25,575 nt of DNA from a virus. The DNA lies in IMG/VR virus record IMGVR_UViG_3300047557_001042, positions 1-25,575 of that record. One strand, 5' to 3'. This document shows, piece after piece, positions 6,720 to 16,143 of this stretch. The first letter of the stretch is position 1, and every line of letters begins with the position of its first letter. Below the pieces are notes generated by a model. The model made no database searches, was not told the origin of the DNA, and saw nothing but the letters and a program-made list of their open reading frames with translations. The translations under genes and the position numbers were made by a program.

Positions 6720-8576
6720 TTATTTTACTTCACAGCCAGCTGCACCGCAAGCTATTTCTCCGCTTAAATCTGTGTTATCTGCTAATTCAACTACTTGAGT
6801 CAAATCAATATTAACTAAAGATTCCATTAATTGATGATATTTCTCTTCTGTAATATCTTCGAATGGAGCTTGAATATATGTATGTTCTGAATAAGGAAGA
6901 ACTGATAATCCATTATAGCAATTTTTATTCTCCCACATCCATTCTCCAACGCTTTCCCATTCATCATCTTTAATAGATACTGTTGCAGAAATATTATGAG
7001 TGTTTTGTCCTGTTCTGTGTCCTGGTTGAATCCAGTTATTATAGAACCATTTTACACGACTTAATAAATCTAATGCCGATTCTGTTCTTAAGATTGAATT
7101 CTCAGGTGCCTTTTGTGGTACTGAAATAACTGCAGTATCATGAGGTCTAAAATATTCATCTTCAATAAGCTCTGGATGATTTATTAATAAGTGAGTATAT
7201 AACGATTCATTCTTTCCAATACGCATTCTTCTGATATAGTAATCATTGTGCCAAGCGTGAATACCACTTGATGTTCCTAATACTAATGAAGATGTTCCAC
7301 TTGGTTTAATTGTAGTTGTTCTAGCAGCTTTATTAATACCAATGATGCTTGCTATTCTTTCGTTTTCTTGTTTAACGATTTCCGCAGCTTGACTCATATC
7401 GTATTGTTGAGCTTTACCAGAACCTACTCCCGTAATACCAACTCCGATTAAAGCTTCTTTTTCTGTTGTTCTTTGCCAGATAGGTCTTAGATAATGGAAA
7501 TCTGTATATCCTGCTTGAAGAGTTCCGACAAATGCTGCTGCTTTTACTCTTTCATTTAAATCTTCTTGAGATTCAATATTACTTACATTTACTTCGCAAA
7601 GATTACAGAATTGGAAAGGTCTTAATGCAATCTCGCAACAAGGATTTGTTCCCCAATCTTTATCATTGTTTAAATAAATACCAGGTTCTCCGGCTCCAGA
7701 TGCTTTAATTTTATCCCAGATAGACATAAAGAACTCTTTAGTAACGCGGTTACGTAATAATACTGCTGAGTTATTTGCTCTTCCTCTTTGTGGATTTAAT
7801 TCCCACCATGGACCTGATTTCGCAGCAATCATTTCATCATCATCAGCGCTAAATAAACTAATTAATGCTGCTCTACGAATTCCACCTGCTAATACTGCAT
7901 CTGCAATATGACAAACGATATCGTGAGTTTCGATTGGAGTTAATTTATCTCCGTCATTCTTTGTATCTAAGATACCTTGGATCTTAACGATACATTCTTT
8001 TAGTGGTTGAGGCCCTGGGGCTTTACCACCTGAAGTTACCAATAATGCTCCTTTTGGTCTGATATCAGAGAAATCGAATACTAATGTAGAACCACCTTCA
8101 AAGTAAGATTTCATTAATACTTTAACTGCATCTGCCCATCCTTCAATCGAATCTCCGATTAAGAATCTTCTATGCTTTGCAGGATTTGGTTTGCGGATTT
8201 CCGGTAATTTTTCTACGTGATGTTTTTGAACGGAATACCCAACACCTGTACCTCCTAATAATAAAAACATAGTTTCTCCGAATGCTCTATAATCATCAAT
8301 AGGAAGATATGCGCAGTTATAAATTCTATTAGGAGAAAGTTCAATTGATCTACCACCGAACTGTAAACTTCTCATTGATGGTAATACTTTTCTTTCGTAA
8401 ACTAGCTTGTATACATTTTCTATTTCTTCTGCTAGTTGCGGATATTTTCTAATATGCATATCCTTGTTTCTTGTCACGATCTCTTCCCAAGATTCGCGTC
8501 TGCTTAACTCTTGATTGTACTTTGCGTACTTACTGTAGACAGTAATATCAGAGAGTATTTTGTTTGAAATCTCCAT
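6720..8576 (-). CDS. nrdJ: Class II (adenosylcobalamin-dependent) ribonucleoside-triphosphate reductase
   Basis: The 618-residue protein is a monomeric class II ribonucleotide reductase of the Lactobacillus leichmannii RTPR type. It converts ribonucleotides to deoxyribonucleotides with a thiyl radical generated from coenzyme B12. Key residues in sequence order: NCAY (Cys88, redox partner), FLLLGGTGVGYSVQ, DFSDIRPKGALL, NPCCEI (Cys313 as probable radical cysteine, Glu315), FCNL (Cys324, second redox cysteine), TTIKPSGTSSLVLGTSSGIH, and the C-terminal GEIACGAAGCEVK with the CX4C pair (Cys610, Cys615) that re-reduces the active site. No second subunit is needed. It is shorter than the roughly 740-residue Lactobacillus enzyme. 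The gene has its own 93-base leader with a GATATTTAT motif and starts the nucleotide-metabolism unit. Confidence 0.95.
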   Translation of the reverse strand: MEISNKILSDITVYSKYAKYNQELSRRESWEEIVTRNKDMHIRKYPQLAEEIENVYKLVYERKVLPSMRSLQFGGRSIELSPNRIYNCAYLPIDDYRAFGETMFLLLGGTGVGYSVQKHHVEKLPEIRKPNPAKHRRFLIGDSIEGWADAVKVLMKSYFEGGSTLVFDFSDIRPKGALLVTSGGKAPGPQPLKECIVKIQGILDTKNDGDKLTPIETHDIVCHIADAVLAGGIRRAALISLFSADDDEMIAAKSGPWWELNPQRGRANNSAVLLRNRVTKEFFMSIWDKIKASGAGEPGIYLNNDKDWGTNPCCEIALRPFQFCNLCEVNVSNIESQEDLNERVKAAAFVGTLQAGYTDFHYLRPIWQRTTEKEALIGVGITGVGSGKAQQYDMSQAAEIVKQENERIASIIGINKAARTTTIKPSGTSSLVLGTSSGIHAWHNDYYIRRMRIGKNESLYTHLLINHPELIEDEYFRPHDTAVISVPQKAPENSILRTESALDLLSRVKWFYNNWIQPGHRTGQNTHNISATVSIKDDEWESVGEWMWENKNCYNGLSVLPYSEHTYIQAPFEDITEEKYHQLMESLVNIDLTQVVELADNTDLSGEIACGAAGCEVK

Positions 8577-8642
8577 TGTTGTTTGTTAATTAAATTTTAT
8601 GTGTTGTGAATTGATGTTAAACATAACCGCCCTTATTTGGGT

Positions 8643-8656
8643 ATTAATAAATATCG
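8643..8656 (-). promoter_or_regulatory. Candidate phage promoter motif (GATATTTAT), site 2
   Basis: Minus strand CGATATTTATTAAT, in the 93-base gap just after the helicase stop and 67 bases before the ribonucleotide reductase start. The spacing to the start codon is nearly the same as at site 1 (68). The rest of the gap is A-rich without a stable hairpin. Confidence 0.45.
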
Positions 8657-8669
8657 ATTACTCTCTGTT

Positions 8670-10031
8670 TTATCCCAAAGAATCTCCTAAAAGTTCAGAA
8701 TATTTTGTGGCTAAAGATTTTCTTGTTACAGTGTCTTCATCCATCTCTGTTTTTGTTTCTCTACCTTTAATTGATGTTTCTTGATACATATCAATTCTAC
8801 CATTTGACATATTAAGTTTTGTTGGTAATGTTAACCCATCAGGACCGAATCTATTCTTAATAAAATGGACTCTTCCTGTACCTGCTATCTTATCTGTAGT
8901 CTTTCTTGCTAAAGAAATAATCACATCTCCAATCATTATTTTACTAAATGATGAAGCTACTTGATCAGATGTAATAATATCAGATTCTACAGAACTTCTA
9001 TTTGCTTGAGATGCTGTAATTACTGGTAATTGATATTCACCTGCTAATCCTCTTAAATCTTCATATGTTGTTTCTAACTCTTCATGAAGCTTCTCTTTTG
9101 CTTTTGCTGAACGTAATAAATCTGCATAATCCACAATTACAACATCTGGCTTAACACCTTGCATTATCATTTTATCCAAATGCGCTTTTAATGTTGTTAC
9201 AGATGCCGTTTTTGTTGGAAAGAACTTTAAATATAATTGTCCTTTTAATTTAGATAATTCATGCTCAACTTCATCTAAGTTATATTTTAAGTTAGCAGTA
9301 GCAATGCCAGTAACTACAGAATCATATCTTTGAGCTACATAGGGCTCTGATAATTCCATTGTATAATGCACAACGGTCTTTCCGAGCTTTAATAAATGAG
9401 CTCCTACATTAATCATTGATGTAGATTTACCAGCACCTGGACCTGCTACAAATATAATCAACTCTCCTTTACCAATACCACCATCAACTAATTCATTAAA
9501 TGCTGGCCAAGGACTTGGAATTGTTATACGAGCAGATTCTTCATAACGTAATTTAACGTCCTTTAAATACTCTAATCCAATATCTTGATTAGCGCCAGCT
9601 TTCATTGCACTATCAATCTTCTTTTTAATATTATCATATGCGCCTGTTTTTAAAAGGTCGACAGATTCGATAATAGCTTTCTTAATACATTGATTCTTAC
9701 AAAAGTTTATACATTCGCCTTTAACGAATTCTAAATCCTCTGCTTCAACATATCTTAAAATATCTTTTAAAGATTCTACAATAGATAATTTTAATGTTTC
9801 ATTTGTAAGCTCTAATGCTTTTACTTTAAACACTTCTAATGTAGGAACTTGTTTATATTCTGGATAATATTTCATGATTGTATCTACAATCCAAACATTA
9901 GCTTCAGAATCAAAATACTCTGGTATTAAGATATCATAAATTTGTTGAAGAAATGTCTTATCTTTAAGAAGCGCAGCTATTATTTTTAACTGAAAGGTTT
10001 TTCCGTATTGTGTAAATCTATCTTGACTCAT
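8670..10031 (-). CDS. Replicative DNA helicase (DnaB/T4 gp41-like)
   Basis: This 453-residue protein is a hexameric 5'-3' replicative helicase of the DnaB/gp41 class. An all-helical N-terminal domain (about 1-150) precedes a RecA-like motor domain with Walker A GPGAGKST (197-204), an H1a-type YTMELSE and Walker B VVIVDYADLL. Later come PVITASQANRSS (the H3 sensor), and GRVHFIKNRFGPDG, where the DnaB family has its arginine-finger and H4 region. It lies in the replication unit 32 bases downstream of the 5' nuclease and ends it before the ribonucleotide reductase promoter region. No primase domain is fused; a primase must lie elsewhere. Confidence 0.93.
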   Translation of the reverse strand: MSQDRFTQYGKTFQLKIIAALLKDKTFLQQIYDILIPEYFDSEANVWIVDTIMKYYPEYKQVPTLEVFKVKALELTNETLKLSIVESLKDILRYVEAEDLEFVKGECINFCKNQCIKKAIIESVDLLKTGAYDNIKKKIDSAMKAGANQDIGLEYLKDVKLRYEESARITIPSPWPAFNELVDGGIGKGELIIFVAGPGAGKSTSMINVGAHLLKLGKTVVHYTMELSEPYVAQRYDSVVTGIATANLKYNLDEVEHELSKLKGQLYLKFFPTKTASVTTLKAHLDKMIMQGVKPDVVIVDYADLLRSAKAKEKLHEELETTYEDLRGLAGEYQLPVITASQANRSSVESDIITSDQVASSFSKIMIGDVIISLARKTTDKIAGTGRVHFIKNRFGPDGLTLPTKLNMSNGRIDMYQETSIKGRETKTEMDEDTVTRKSLATKYSELLGDSLG

Positions 10032-10062
10032 ATTCCTAATATATAATTTTTATTTCTAAAGA

Positions 10063-11118
10063 TCAAGAATTATTATTAGTTCCCAATGCAAAGATATTTA
10101 ATTGATTAAAAATATTTAAAAATGTAATCGGATCATTAATATAAGCATATCCTTTATCCGTTGTTAGTATTTGTAAAAATTCATTTTTATTAATCAAAGA
10201 AACGGGCTCGTTAAACTTATCAATTAAGAATAGTTTATGAGTACCTGATATATCAACATCATGTAATTGCATTAGTTTATAATTACGCGTAATAACTTCT
10301 TTATGATCTAAAATCTTTTTGTATAACTTATCATCTTTTTTATCTTCGCAATAAGATAAAAATTCATTTAATCCAACCACTCTATTTTCTTGCAGTATTG
10401 GTATTTTTTCTGCGGTCTTAGGGCCGATTCCTGGTACACCTGGTATATTATCCGAGCTATCCCCAATAAATACTTTATAGAGGTGATAATTCTCTGCAGG
10501 TACTTTAAATCTTTCCTTAACATCCTCTAACTTGTATAATCTTTTTTCTACCGGACGATATACATTAACTTTACTATTAATTAGTTGAAGATAATCTTTA
10601 TCATCAGATACAAGCATTACATTATCACTTTTAGTGTTAAGAACGTTTGTAGTTAAATAAGCAACCATATCATCTGCTTCAATATGGTCTGCAGTGATTA
10701 CAGTTACTGGTAAGCAACGTAAGTATTGAATTAGCCTTACGAATTGATGCTTCATAGATGCATCTTCATCTTCGGCATTCTCAAAAATCTCTGCGCGGTT
10801 AAACGACTTTGGGGCTAATCTATTACCTTTGTAATCAGAATATACTTCTCTTCTTCTCTTCGAACCTCCCTTTCCATCAAAAGTAATAATAATCCTAGTA
10901 GGTTTGAATGTTTTAACATAAGAAGCTAGAGACTTTAAGAATCCTAAAGATCCGCCCAAATGCTCTCCATTATCATTCATTACTGGATTAGCCATGAAAC
11001 ACCTCAAGTAAAAATTAGTCCCATCGACTAACATAACCCTGGAGTTAATATTTAGAGCGACGGGACTATCTTTTTCCTGTTGAATTTCTTTTAATAACTC
11101 AACATATCTATTTAACAT
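10063..11118 (-). CDS. 5'-3' exonuclease / flap endonuclease (Pol I 5'-nuclease, T4 RNase H type)
   Basis: The 351-residue protein is a stand-alone FEN-family 5' nuclease that would remove RNA primers and flaps during lagging-strand synthesis. The metal-binding acids are visible: VDGTNF (Asp32), TFDGKGGSKRR (Asp81), HIEADDMVAY (Glu147, Asp149, Asp150), VSDDKDY (Asp172, Asp173, Asp175) and FIGDSSDNIPG (Asp220, Asp223). These are followed by the helix-hairpin-helix GVPGIGPKTAEKI (227-239). The DNA polymerase in this window lacks a 5' nuclease domain, so this protein would supply that activity. The start codon follows the groEL stop by six bases (TAAGTTATG). Confidence 0.93.
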   Translation of the reverse strand: MLNRYVELLKEIQQEKDSPVALNINSRVMLVDGTNFYLRCFMANPVMNDNGEHLGGSLGFLKSLASYVKTFKPTRIIITFDGKGGSKRRREVYSDYKGNRLAPKSFNRAEIFENAEDEDASMKHQFVRLIQYLRCLPVTVITADHIEADDMVAYLTTNVLNTKSDNVMLVSDDKDYLQLINSKVNVYRPVEKRLYKLEDVKERFKVPAENYHLYKVFIGDSSDNIPGVPGIGPKTAEKIPILQENRVVGLNEFLSYCEDKKDDKLYKKILDHKEVITRNYKLMQLHDVDISGTHKLFLIDKFNEPVSLINKNEFLQILTTDKGYAYINDPITFLNIFNQLNIFALGTNNNS

Positions 11119-11124
11119 AACTTA

Positions 11125-12759
<1,635 letters not shown>

Positions 12760-12766
12760 TTATTTT

Positions 12767-13921
12767 TTAAAAATCATCTCCACCCTCAGGCGATGAAACT
12801 AATTCAATACCCTCATCTGGATTTGCTGGGTCATATTTCATAATATATTCCTCACAAAGCTTTTCGTATACTTGTTTCTTTAATCTTGGGTCTTCAGCTA
12901 ACTTAGTTAATATATTAGCAGATGTAAATACTACTTCTTCTCCCGTTTCTGTATCTACATAATCATAATAAGCACCACGCTTCTTAACTAATTTATATTT
13001 AACTAATTCATCAATCCAACTTGGAGCCGAATCAATTCCAGAATCAAAATAAATATCATATTCAACTTCTCTTGATGGCGGTCCTAAACGATTCTTTTTA
13101 ATCTTTAACTTTGTTTTAGCGCCAATTACTGTACCATCAGATTTTTTAATCATACCTAAATTGTATAATGATAATCTTACTGATGCATGGAATCCAACTG
13201 CTTTACCACCTGATGTTTGAGTCTTTTCTCCAAAGCCCATAACACCTACTTTATCACGTAACTGATTTGTTAAGATTAAGCATACTTTTTGACGACCGAT
13301 CATATTAGTAATCTTACGCATTGCTTTAGATAATACAATAGCCTTTGTAGTTGCAAATCCGTCTTTTTCGTAATCTGCTTCTTGCTCTACTTTTGTAGTA
13401 GCACCCATAATAGAATCGATTGCAATACATACTAAACGATTTTTATCTGCTCCACGAACTTTCTCAATAATCGTTTCTACAATTGCAAATGCATCTTCTA
13501 TAGTTTCTACTGGAGCATAAATCATTTTACTTAAATCCATACCCAACATCTCAAAAAATTCATTTGCTACGGCATTCTCTGTATCAATATAAATAGCTAA
13601 ACCGCCTTTACGTTGACATTGAGCTAATATATTTGCTGTTAGTAAAGATTTACCAGCAGCGCTTTCGCCCATAATTTCTATAATTCGACCTACTGGCAAT
13701 CCGCCGTATGGTCTGTTTGATATTGCTAAATCTACAATATCATTTCCTGTAGTAATCCAATCCGTTACATTACTTGGAGAATCTGCGTCTTTATCTAAAA
13801 AATACGCTACTTTCATGTTAGTTTCTTTAAACTTTGCATTAAGCGTATCTGCTAATAAAGAAGCTAAGTCTTCATGCACTGCTCCGGAAGATAACCCATC
13901 TTCTGATTTCTTTTTTGCCAT
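12767..13921 (-). CDS. uvsX: UvsX/RecA-like recombinase
   Basis: The 384-residue protein is a RecA-superfamily strand-exchange recombinase, functionally equivalent to T4 UvsX. The ATPase core has Walker A GESAAGKS (85-92), IYIDTENA (the catalytic-Glu strand), Walker B LVCIAIDSI, and LILTNQLRDKVGVMGFGEK leading into loop L2 (TQTSGGKAVGFHASVRL). The C-terminus is acidic (NPDEGIELVSSPEGGDDF), as in other recombinases where it tunes DNA binding. It follows the gp32-like gene with a hairpin between them and precedes groEL by 25 bases. The protein supports recombination-dependent replication and repair. Confidence 0.95.
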   Translation of the reverse strand: MAKKKSEDGLSSGAVHEDLASLLADTLNAKFKETNMKVAYFLDKDADSPSNVTDWITTGNDIVDLAISNRPYGGLPVGRIIEIMGESAAGKSLLTANILAQCQRKGGLAIYIDTENAVANEFFEMLGMDLSKMIYAPVETIEDAFAIVETIIEKVRGADKNRLVCIAIDSIMGATTKVEQEADYEKDGFATTKAIVLSKAMRKITNMIGRQKVCLILTNQLRDKVGVMGFGEKTQTSGGKAVGFHASVRLSLYNLGMIKKSDGTVIGAKTKLKIKKNRLGPPSREVEYDIYFDSGIDSAPSWIDELVKYKLVKKRGAYYDYVDTETGEEVVFTSANILTKLAEDPRLKKQVYEKLCEEYIMKYDPANPDEGIELVSSPEGGDDF

Positions 13922-13943
13922 AGTTGTTGTATTATAGTAAAAT

Positions 13944-13967
13944 AAGAGGAGTAGAATTACTCCCCTT
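13944..13967 (-). other. Hairpin between the ssDNA-binding protein and uvsX genes
   Basis: On the minus strand AAGGGGAGTA pairs with TACTCCTCTT around a four-base loop ATTC, a ten-pair stem with one G-U wobble that exists only in minus-strand RNA. It lies 19 bases after the ssDNA-binding protein stop and 22 bases before the uvsX ATG, and is followed by ATTTTACTATA. It may be an attenuating terminator that makes the binding protein more abundant than UvsX, or an mRNA 3'-end stabiliser. The U tract is short, so full termination is doubtful. Confidence 0.5.
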
Positions 13968-13986
13968 ACTTACATTTTTTTATTTT

Positions 13987-14769
13987 TTAATTAAACAAGC
14001 TGTCAAATGCGCTTGAAATATCCTCTACTGATTTAGTCTCAGCAGGTTTTGTAGCAGTAGATACCTTAGCAGTATTTGCTGGAGCTTCTTCTTGAACTCC
14101 TTCGGTATCACGATTCAACCAATTAGTTAAAACAACTTTTAAATCTTCATAAGATGGTTCTTTAAAGATTTCAGTTAAGTTCTTCTGACCTGTTGCAATC
14201 TTAGTAATAATTTCCTTATCTGTATGGATTGGAGTTTGATTAGGTTTAATACGAATTGAAGTTTCTGGAAAATCTTTTCCCGTTTGTTCTTTAGTCTTAA
14301 ACTCTACTGTAATATCTCTTCCTGATTGTGGATCTGTAATATCGCCGTAATCAGGATCTGCAATAAATCCTAAAATTTCTTGATATACTGTTTTACCAAA
14401 ACCCCAGAATTTAACACCTTCATGTTCTTTACCACGAATAATAATTGGTGCATAAACACGCATCTTAGGTTCGATCTTCTTACCTAATTTCCAATCTTCT
14501 TTTCTTCCTGTTGACTGAAGTTTTTCTGAGAATTCAACTACTGGATCTGGTTTACCAAATGTAGCTGGAGACAAATACTGTTTATTTCCGAATTCGTAAT
14601 GGAAATAAAGTTCGTTAAATGGATTGTCTTTGTTGAATTGATACGGTACAATTCTAATTACTTGTGTACCTGGTTCTGGTTTCCAAAGTGTGTCTTGTCT
14701 TTCACCTTTTCCCGTGTTCTTTTGCAAGTCGCCGAGCTTGGCGCGGATTGCGTCTAAATTAATAGCCAT
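13987..14769 (-). CDS. gp32-like single-stranded DNA-binding protein
   Basis: The 260-residue protein resembles T4 gp32, the ssDNA-binding protein of the replisome. It has an N-terminal basic/helical segment (AINLDAIRAKL), an OB-fold-like core with LWKPEPGTQVIRIVPY, FHYEFGNKQYLSPATFGKPDP, RVYAPIIIRGKEHEGVKFWGFGKTVYQEIL and DITDPQSGRDITVEF, and a Pro/Ala/Thr-rich linker. It ends in an acidic tail, VEDISSAFDSLFN, as in gp32 where the tail recruits partner proteins. The Cys/His zinc ligands of T4 gp32 are absent. It lies directly upstream of uvsX and has its own leader with a GATATTTA motif. Confidence 0.9.
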   Translation of the reverse strand: MAINLDAIRAKLGDLQKNTGKGERQDTLWKPEPGTQVIRIVPYQFNKDNPFNELYFHYEFGNKQYLSPATFGKPDPVVEFSEKLQSTGRKEDWKLGKKIEPKMRVYAPIIIRGKEHEGVKFWGFGKTVYQEILGFIADPDYGDITDPQSGRDITVEFKTKEQTGKDFPETSIRIKPNQTPIHTDKEIITKIATGQKNLTEIFKEPSYEDLKVVLTNWLNRDTEGVQEEAPANTAKVSTATKPAETKSVEDISSAFDSLFN

Positions 14770-14798
14770 GTTTGTTTTTTGTTTTTAAATTGTTTAAC
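14770..14798 (-). promoter_or_regulatory. Unstructured A-rich leader of the gp32-like gene, possible autoregulatory operator
   Basis: The 29 bases before the ATG (minus strand, ending AAAAACAAAAAACAAAC) contain almost no G and cannot form a stable hairpin. They include TTAAA twice. T4 gp32 represses its own translation by binding an unstructured A/U-rich stretch before its start codon. The same arrangement is plausible here, but this is inference from composition. Confidence 0.3.
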
Positions 14799-14813
14799 TT
14801 ACTAAATATCTAC
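14799..14813 (-). promoter_or_regulatory. Candidate phage promoter motif (GATATTTA), site 3
   Basis: Minus strand GTAGATATTTAGTAA, 30 bases before the gp32-like start, in a 96-base gap that is otherwise A/T-rich and contains two further GATAT strings. It shares the eight-base core with the other four sites. Confidence 0.4.
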
Positions 14814-14865
14814 CTGATATCTAAATTTCTTATCTAATATAATATCTTATTTTCTTTTTTCCTAA

Positions 14866-15252
14866 TTATTTTATATGAATTACTTTATAAATCTTTAACT
14901 CGTGTAATACTAATTGTCTTTCTGTTACTAAAATCGCTTTGTTTGAATATTCTTCCCAATTTATCTTATAATTTTTATCTAATATATTATTGTTTAGAGA
15001 CTTTATCAAGAAATTTAATCCATTAATGGTATAAAGTGTGTTAGTCTCTTTTCTTCTGTGTATTGAAATCGTATTATCTAATAAATCATTAAGGTTACCT
15101 GAATCTATATTATATGTGCAAGCCAATTCTGGATTCTCGCTCATTTGAAGAACAAAAATCTTACCGTTAAGTATATTATAATTACTTACGATATTATTAA
15201 TTGTTGGCTGAAGATTATCTTCTGGAGTAAAGGTACAAAGTAAACGTATCAA
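14866..15252 (-). CDS. Unknown phage protein (128 residues, TTG start)
   Basis: The family is not recognised. The protein begins with IRLLCTFTPEDNLQPTINNI, has a central HRRKETNTLYTINGLNFLIKSL, and ends in a basic strand (LHELKIYKVIHIK). It reads like a compact alpha/beta cytoplasmic protein. The only plausible start for the full open frame is TTG at 15252: no ATG or GTG lies between it and an upstream in-frame TAG at about 15280, and the next in-frame ATG would remove about a quarter of the protein. A GATATTTAT motif ends 16 bases upstream. It separates the gp32-like gene from the endonuclease cassette and, before that insertion, probably followed the polymerase gene directly. Confidence 0.7.
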   Translation of the reverse strand: MIRLLCTFTPEDNLQPTINNIVSNYNILNGKIFVLQMSENPELACTYNIDSGNLNDLLDNTISIHRRKETNTLYTINGLNFLIKSLNNNILDKNYKINWEEYSNKAILVTERQLVLHELKIYKVIHIK

Positions 15253-15267
15253 CGATTTTAGATTATT

Positions 15268-15283
15268 TAATATAAATATCTAC
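15268..15283 (-). promoter_or_regulatory. Candidate phage promoter motif (GATATTTAT), site 4
   Basis: Minus strand GTAGATATTTATATTA, 16 bases before the TTG start of the 128-residue gene. The TAG stop codon of the polymerase 3' remnant is embedded in the motif, so remnant and promoter look like an original neighbouring pair. The 13-base core from TAGATATTT to ATTA is identical to site 1. Confidence 0.45.
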
Positions 15284-15360
15284 ATCGTTACATTTTTTAA
15301 CAATTGATAATCGTATCCTGCTTGAACTTTTACTGGATATTTTCCATTACATTCTAAAAT
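15280..15360 (-). pseudogene. Displaced 3' end of the DNA polymerase gene
   Basis: Reading the minus strand from 15360, 26 codons plus TAG encode ILECNGKYPVKVQAGYDYQL then LKNVTM. The intact polymerase gene ends with the same 26-codon length, ILECNGKYPVKCSAGYDYHN then LKTIKL; 18 of 26 residues match. Many shared residues use different codons (GGT/GGA, CCC/CCA, GTT/GTA, GCG/GCA, TAT/TAC, GAC/GAT, TAC/TAT), so this is not a fresh tandem duplication. The copy has no start codon of its own at the right place and begins in the last codons of the endonuclease gene, in another frame. It is best explained as the original polymerase terminus, cut off when the endonuclease cassette entered. Confidence 0.85.
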
Positions 15361-15991
15361 GTCGACAATTATCAAAATGCCACCTCTTTGCATTACCTAT
15401 ACTAGACATATTACCGCAATGAGGGCATGTTAATTTATTTAACTCACGTTCTTTAGCTTTATTTGATAATATTTGTTTTTGTTCTTCGGACATTACACGT
15501 CCTTTTAAAGCTTTTGATATTTTAGCACATCTTTCAGGGTTTTTTAATATAAGATTCCTGCGTTCTAATTCTTCAGCTGTATATTTTTTACCTTTAAATC
15601 TTTTAGATACTGATTCTTTAAATTCCTGAGAATGTATCTTTATACCTTTCTTTTTAGCTTTCCATTCTTCTGTTTTAGGTCGTTTCATTTTGTCTATAAA
15701 ACTTTGCGAATAATCATGTACATGATCTCCTCCGGCTCGCAAATTATATCCAATATTTAAATCCATCGAATTAAATAATTCTATATAATACTTCTCGCGA
15801 GCCCCTAAATCTTCTATTAAACATTCTTCTAATACTTCTTTGATAAACTTATCACGGCCGTATTTTTTTATTGCTTTTTTAATTAATAATCCAGAACCTA
15901 AATATGTCGGTCGATTATTTGAATCTTGCCCTATATAAATTTTTCCAGTAATTATATTAGTTGTTTTGTATATAATTCCGTACTTTTTCAT
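15347..15991 (-). CDS. GIY-YIG homing endonuclease
   Basis: The protein (214 residues from ATG 15991) is a GIY-YIG endonuclease of the phage homing type. The catalytic domain has GIIY (5-8), KIYIGQ (17-22), Arg27, a YLGSG stretch, KKYGRDKF, and REKYYIE with the likely catalytic Glu66, then GYNLRAGG. The C-terminal half is a string of NUMOD-like DNA-binding segments (SQEFKESVSKRFKGKKYT, KISKALKGRVMSEEQKQIL) and a zinc-finger-like end, CPHCGNMSSIGNAKRWHFDNC. An upstream GTG at 16048 would add 19 residues unlike the family; the ATG begins right at the GIY-YIG fold. The last residues and stop codon overlap the polymerase 3' remnant. Free-standing enzymes like this spread by cutting uninvaded alleles of the gene they occupy. 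Confidence 0.93.
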   Translation of the reverse strand: MKKYGIIYKTTNIITGKIYIGQDSNNRPTYLGSGLLIKKAIKKYGRDKFIKEVLEECLIEDLGAREKYYIELFNSMDLNIGYNLRAGGDHVHDYSQSFIDKMKRPKTEEWKAKKKGIKIHSQEFKESVSKRFKGKKYTAEELERRNLILKNPERCAKISKALKGRVMSEEQKQILSNKAKERELNKLTCPHCGNMSSIGNAKRWHFDNCRHFRM

Positions 15992-16112
15992 AGTATTTCT
16001 CCATTTGTCGTTTGTTAAGAGAATCCTTGTTACGATAGTAATATTCACGAACCCATTTTCGTTGAGCTTCTTTCTTTTCTTCGTCCGTATTGTATTTTTT
16101 TAATCGTCCCAT
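15957..16112 (-). CDS. Small basic protein (51 residues) of the endonuclease cassette
   Basis: ATG 16112 opens a 51-codon frame beginning MGRLKKYNTDEEKKEAQRKW and rich in Lys, Arg and Tyr (VREYYYRNKDSLNKR). It looks like two short helices with a basic face, and similar short proteins occur, as far as I recall, beside phage homing endonucleases. Its 3' end overlaps the first 35 bases of the endonuclease gene in another frame, so translation of the two may be coupled. It might help DNA recognition or control the endonuclease; this is not shown by the sequence. Confidence 0.6.
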   Translation of the reverse strand: MGRLKKYNTDEEKKEAQRKWVREYYYRNKDSLNKRQMEKYYEKVRNYIQNN

Positions 16113-16143
16113 TCTCTTTATTATAATTATCGACTATGAGAAA

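Noticed and set aside
8599-8784. Plus-strand frame across the gap before the ribonucleotide reductase gene
   Set aside because: It overlaps the helicase 3' end antisense, has no family resemblance and no start context; the gap is better explained as a minus-strand leader.
15992-16048. GTG start adding 19 residues to the GIY-YIG endonuclease
   Set aside because: The added peptide overlaps the 51-residue ORF and is unlike the family; the ATG at 15991 starts right at the GIY-YIG fold.
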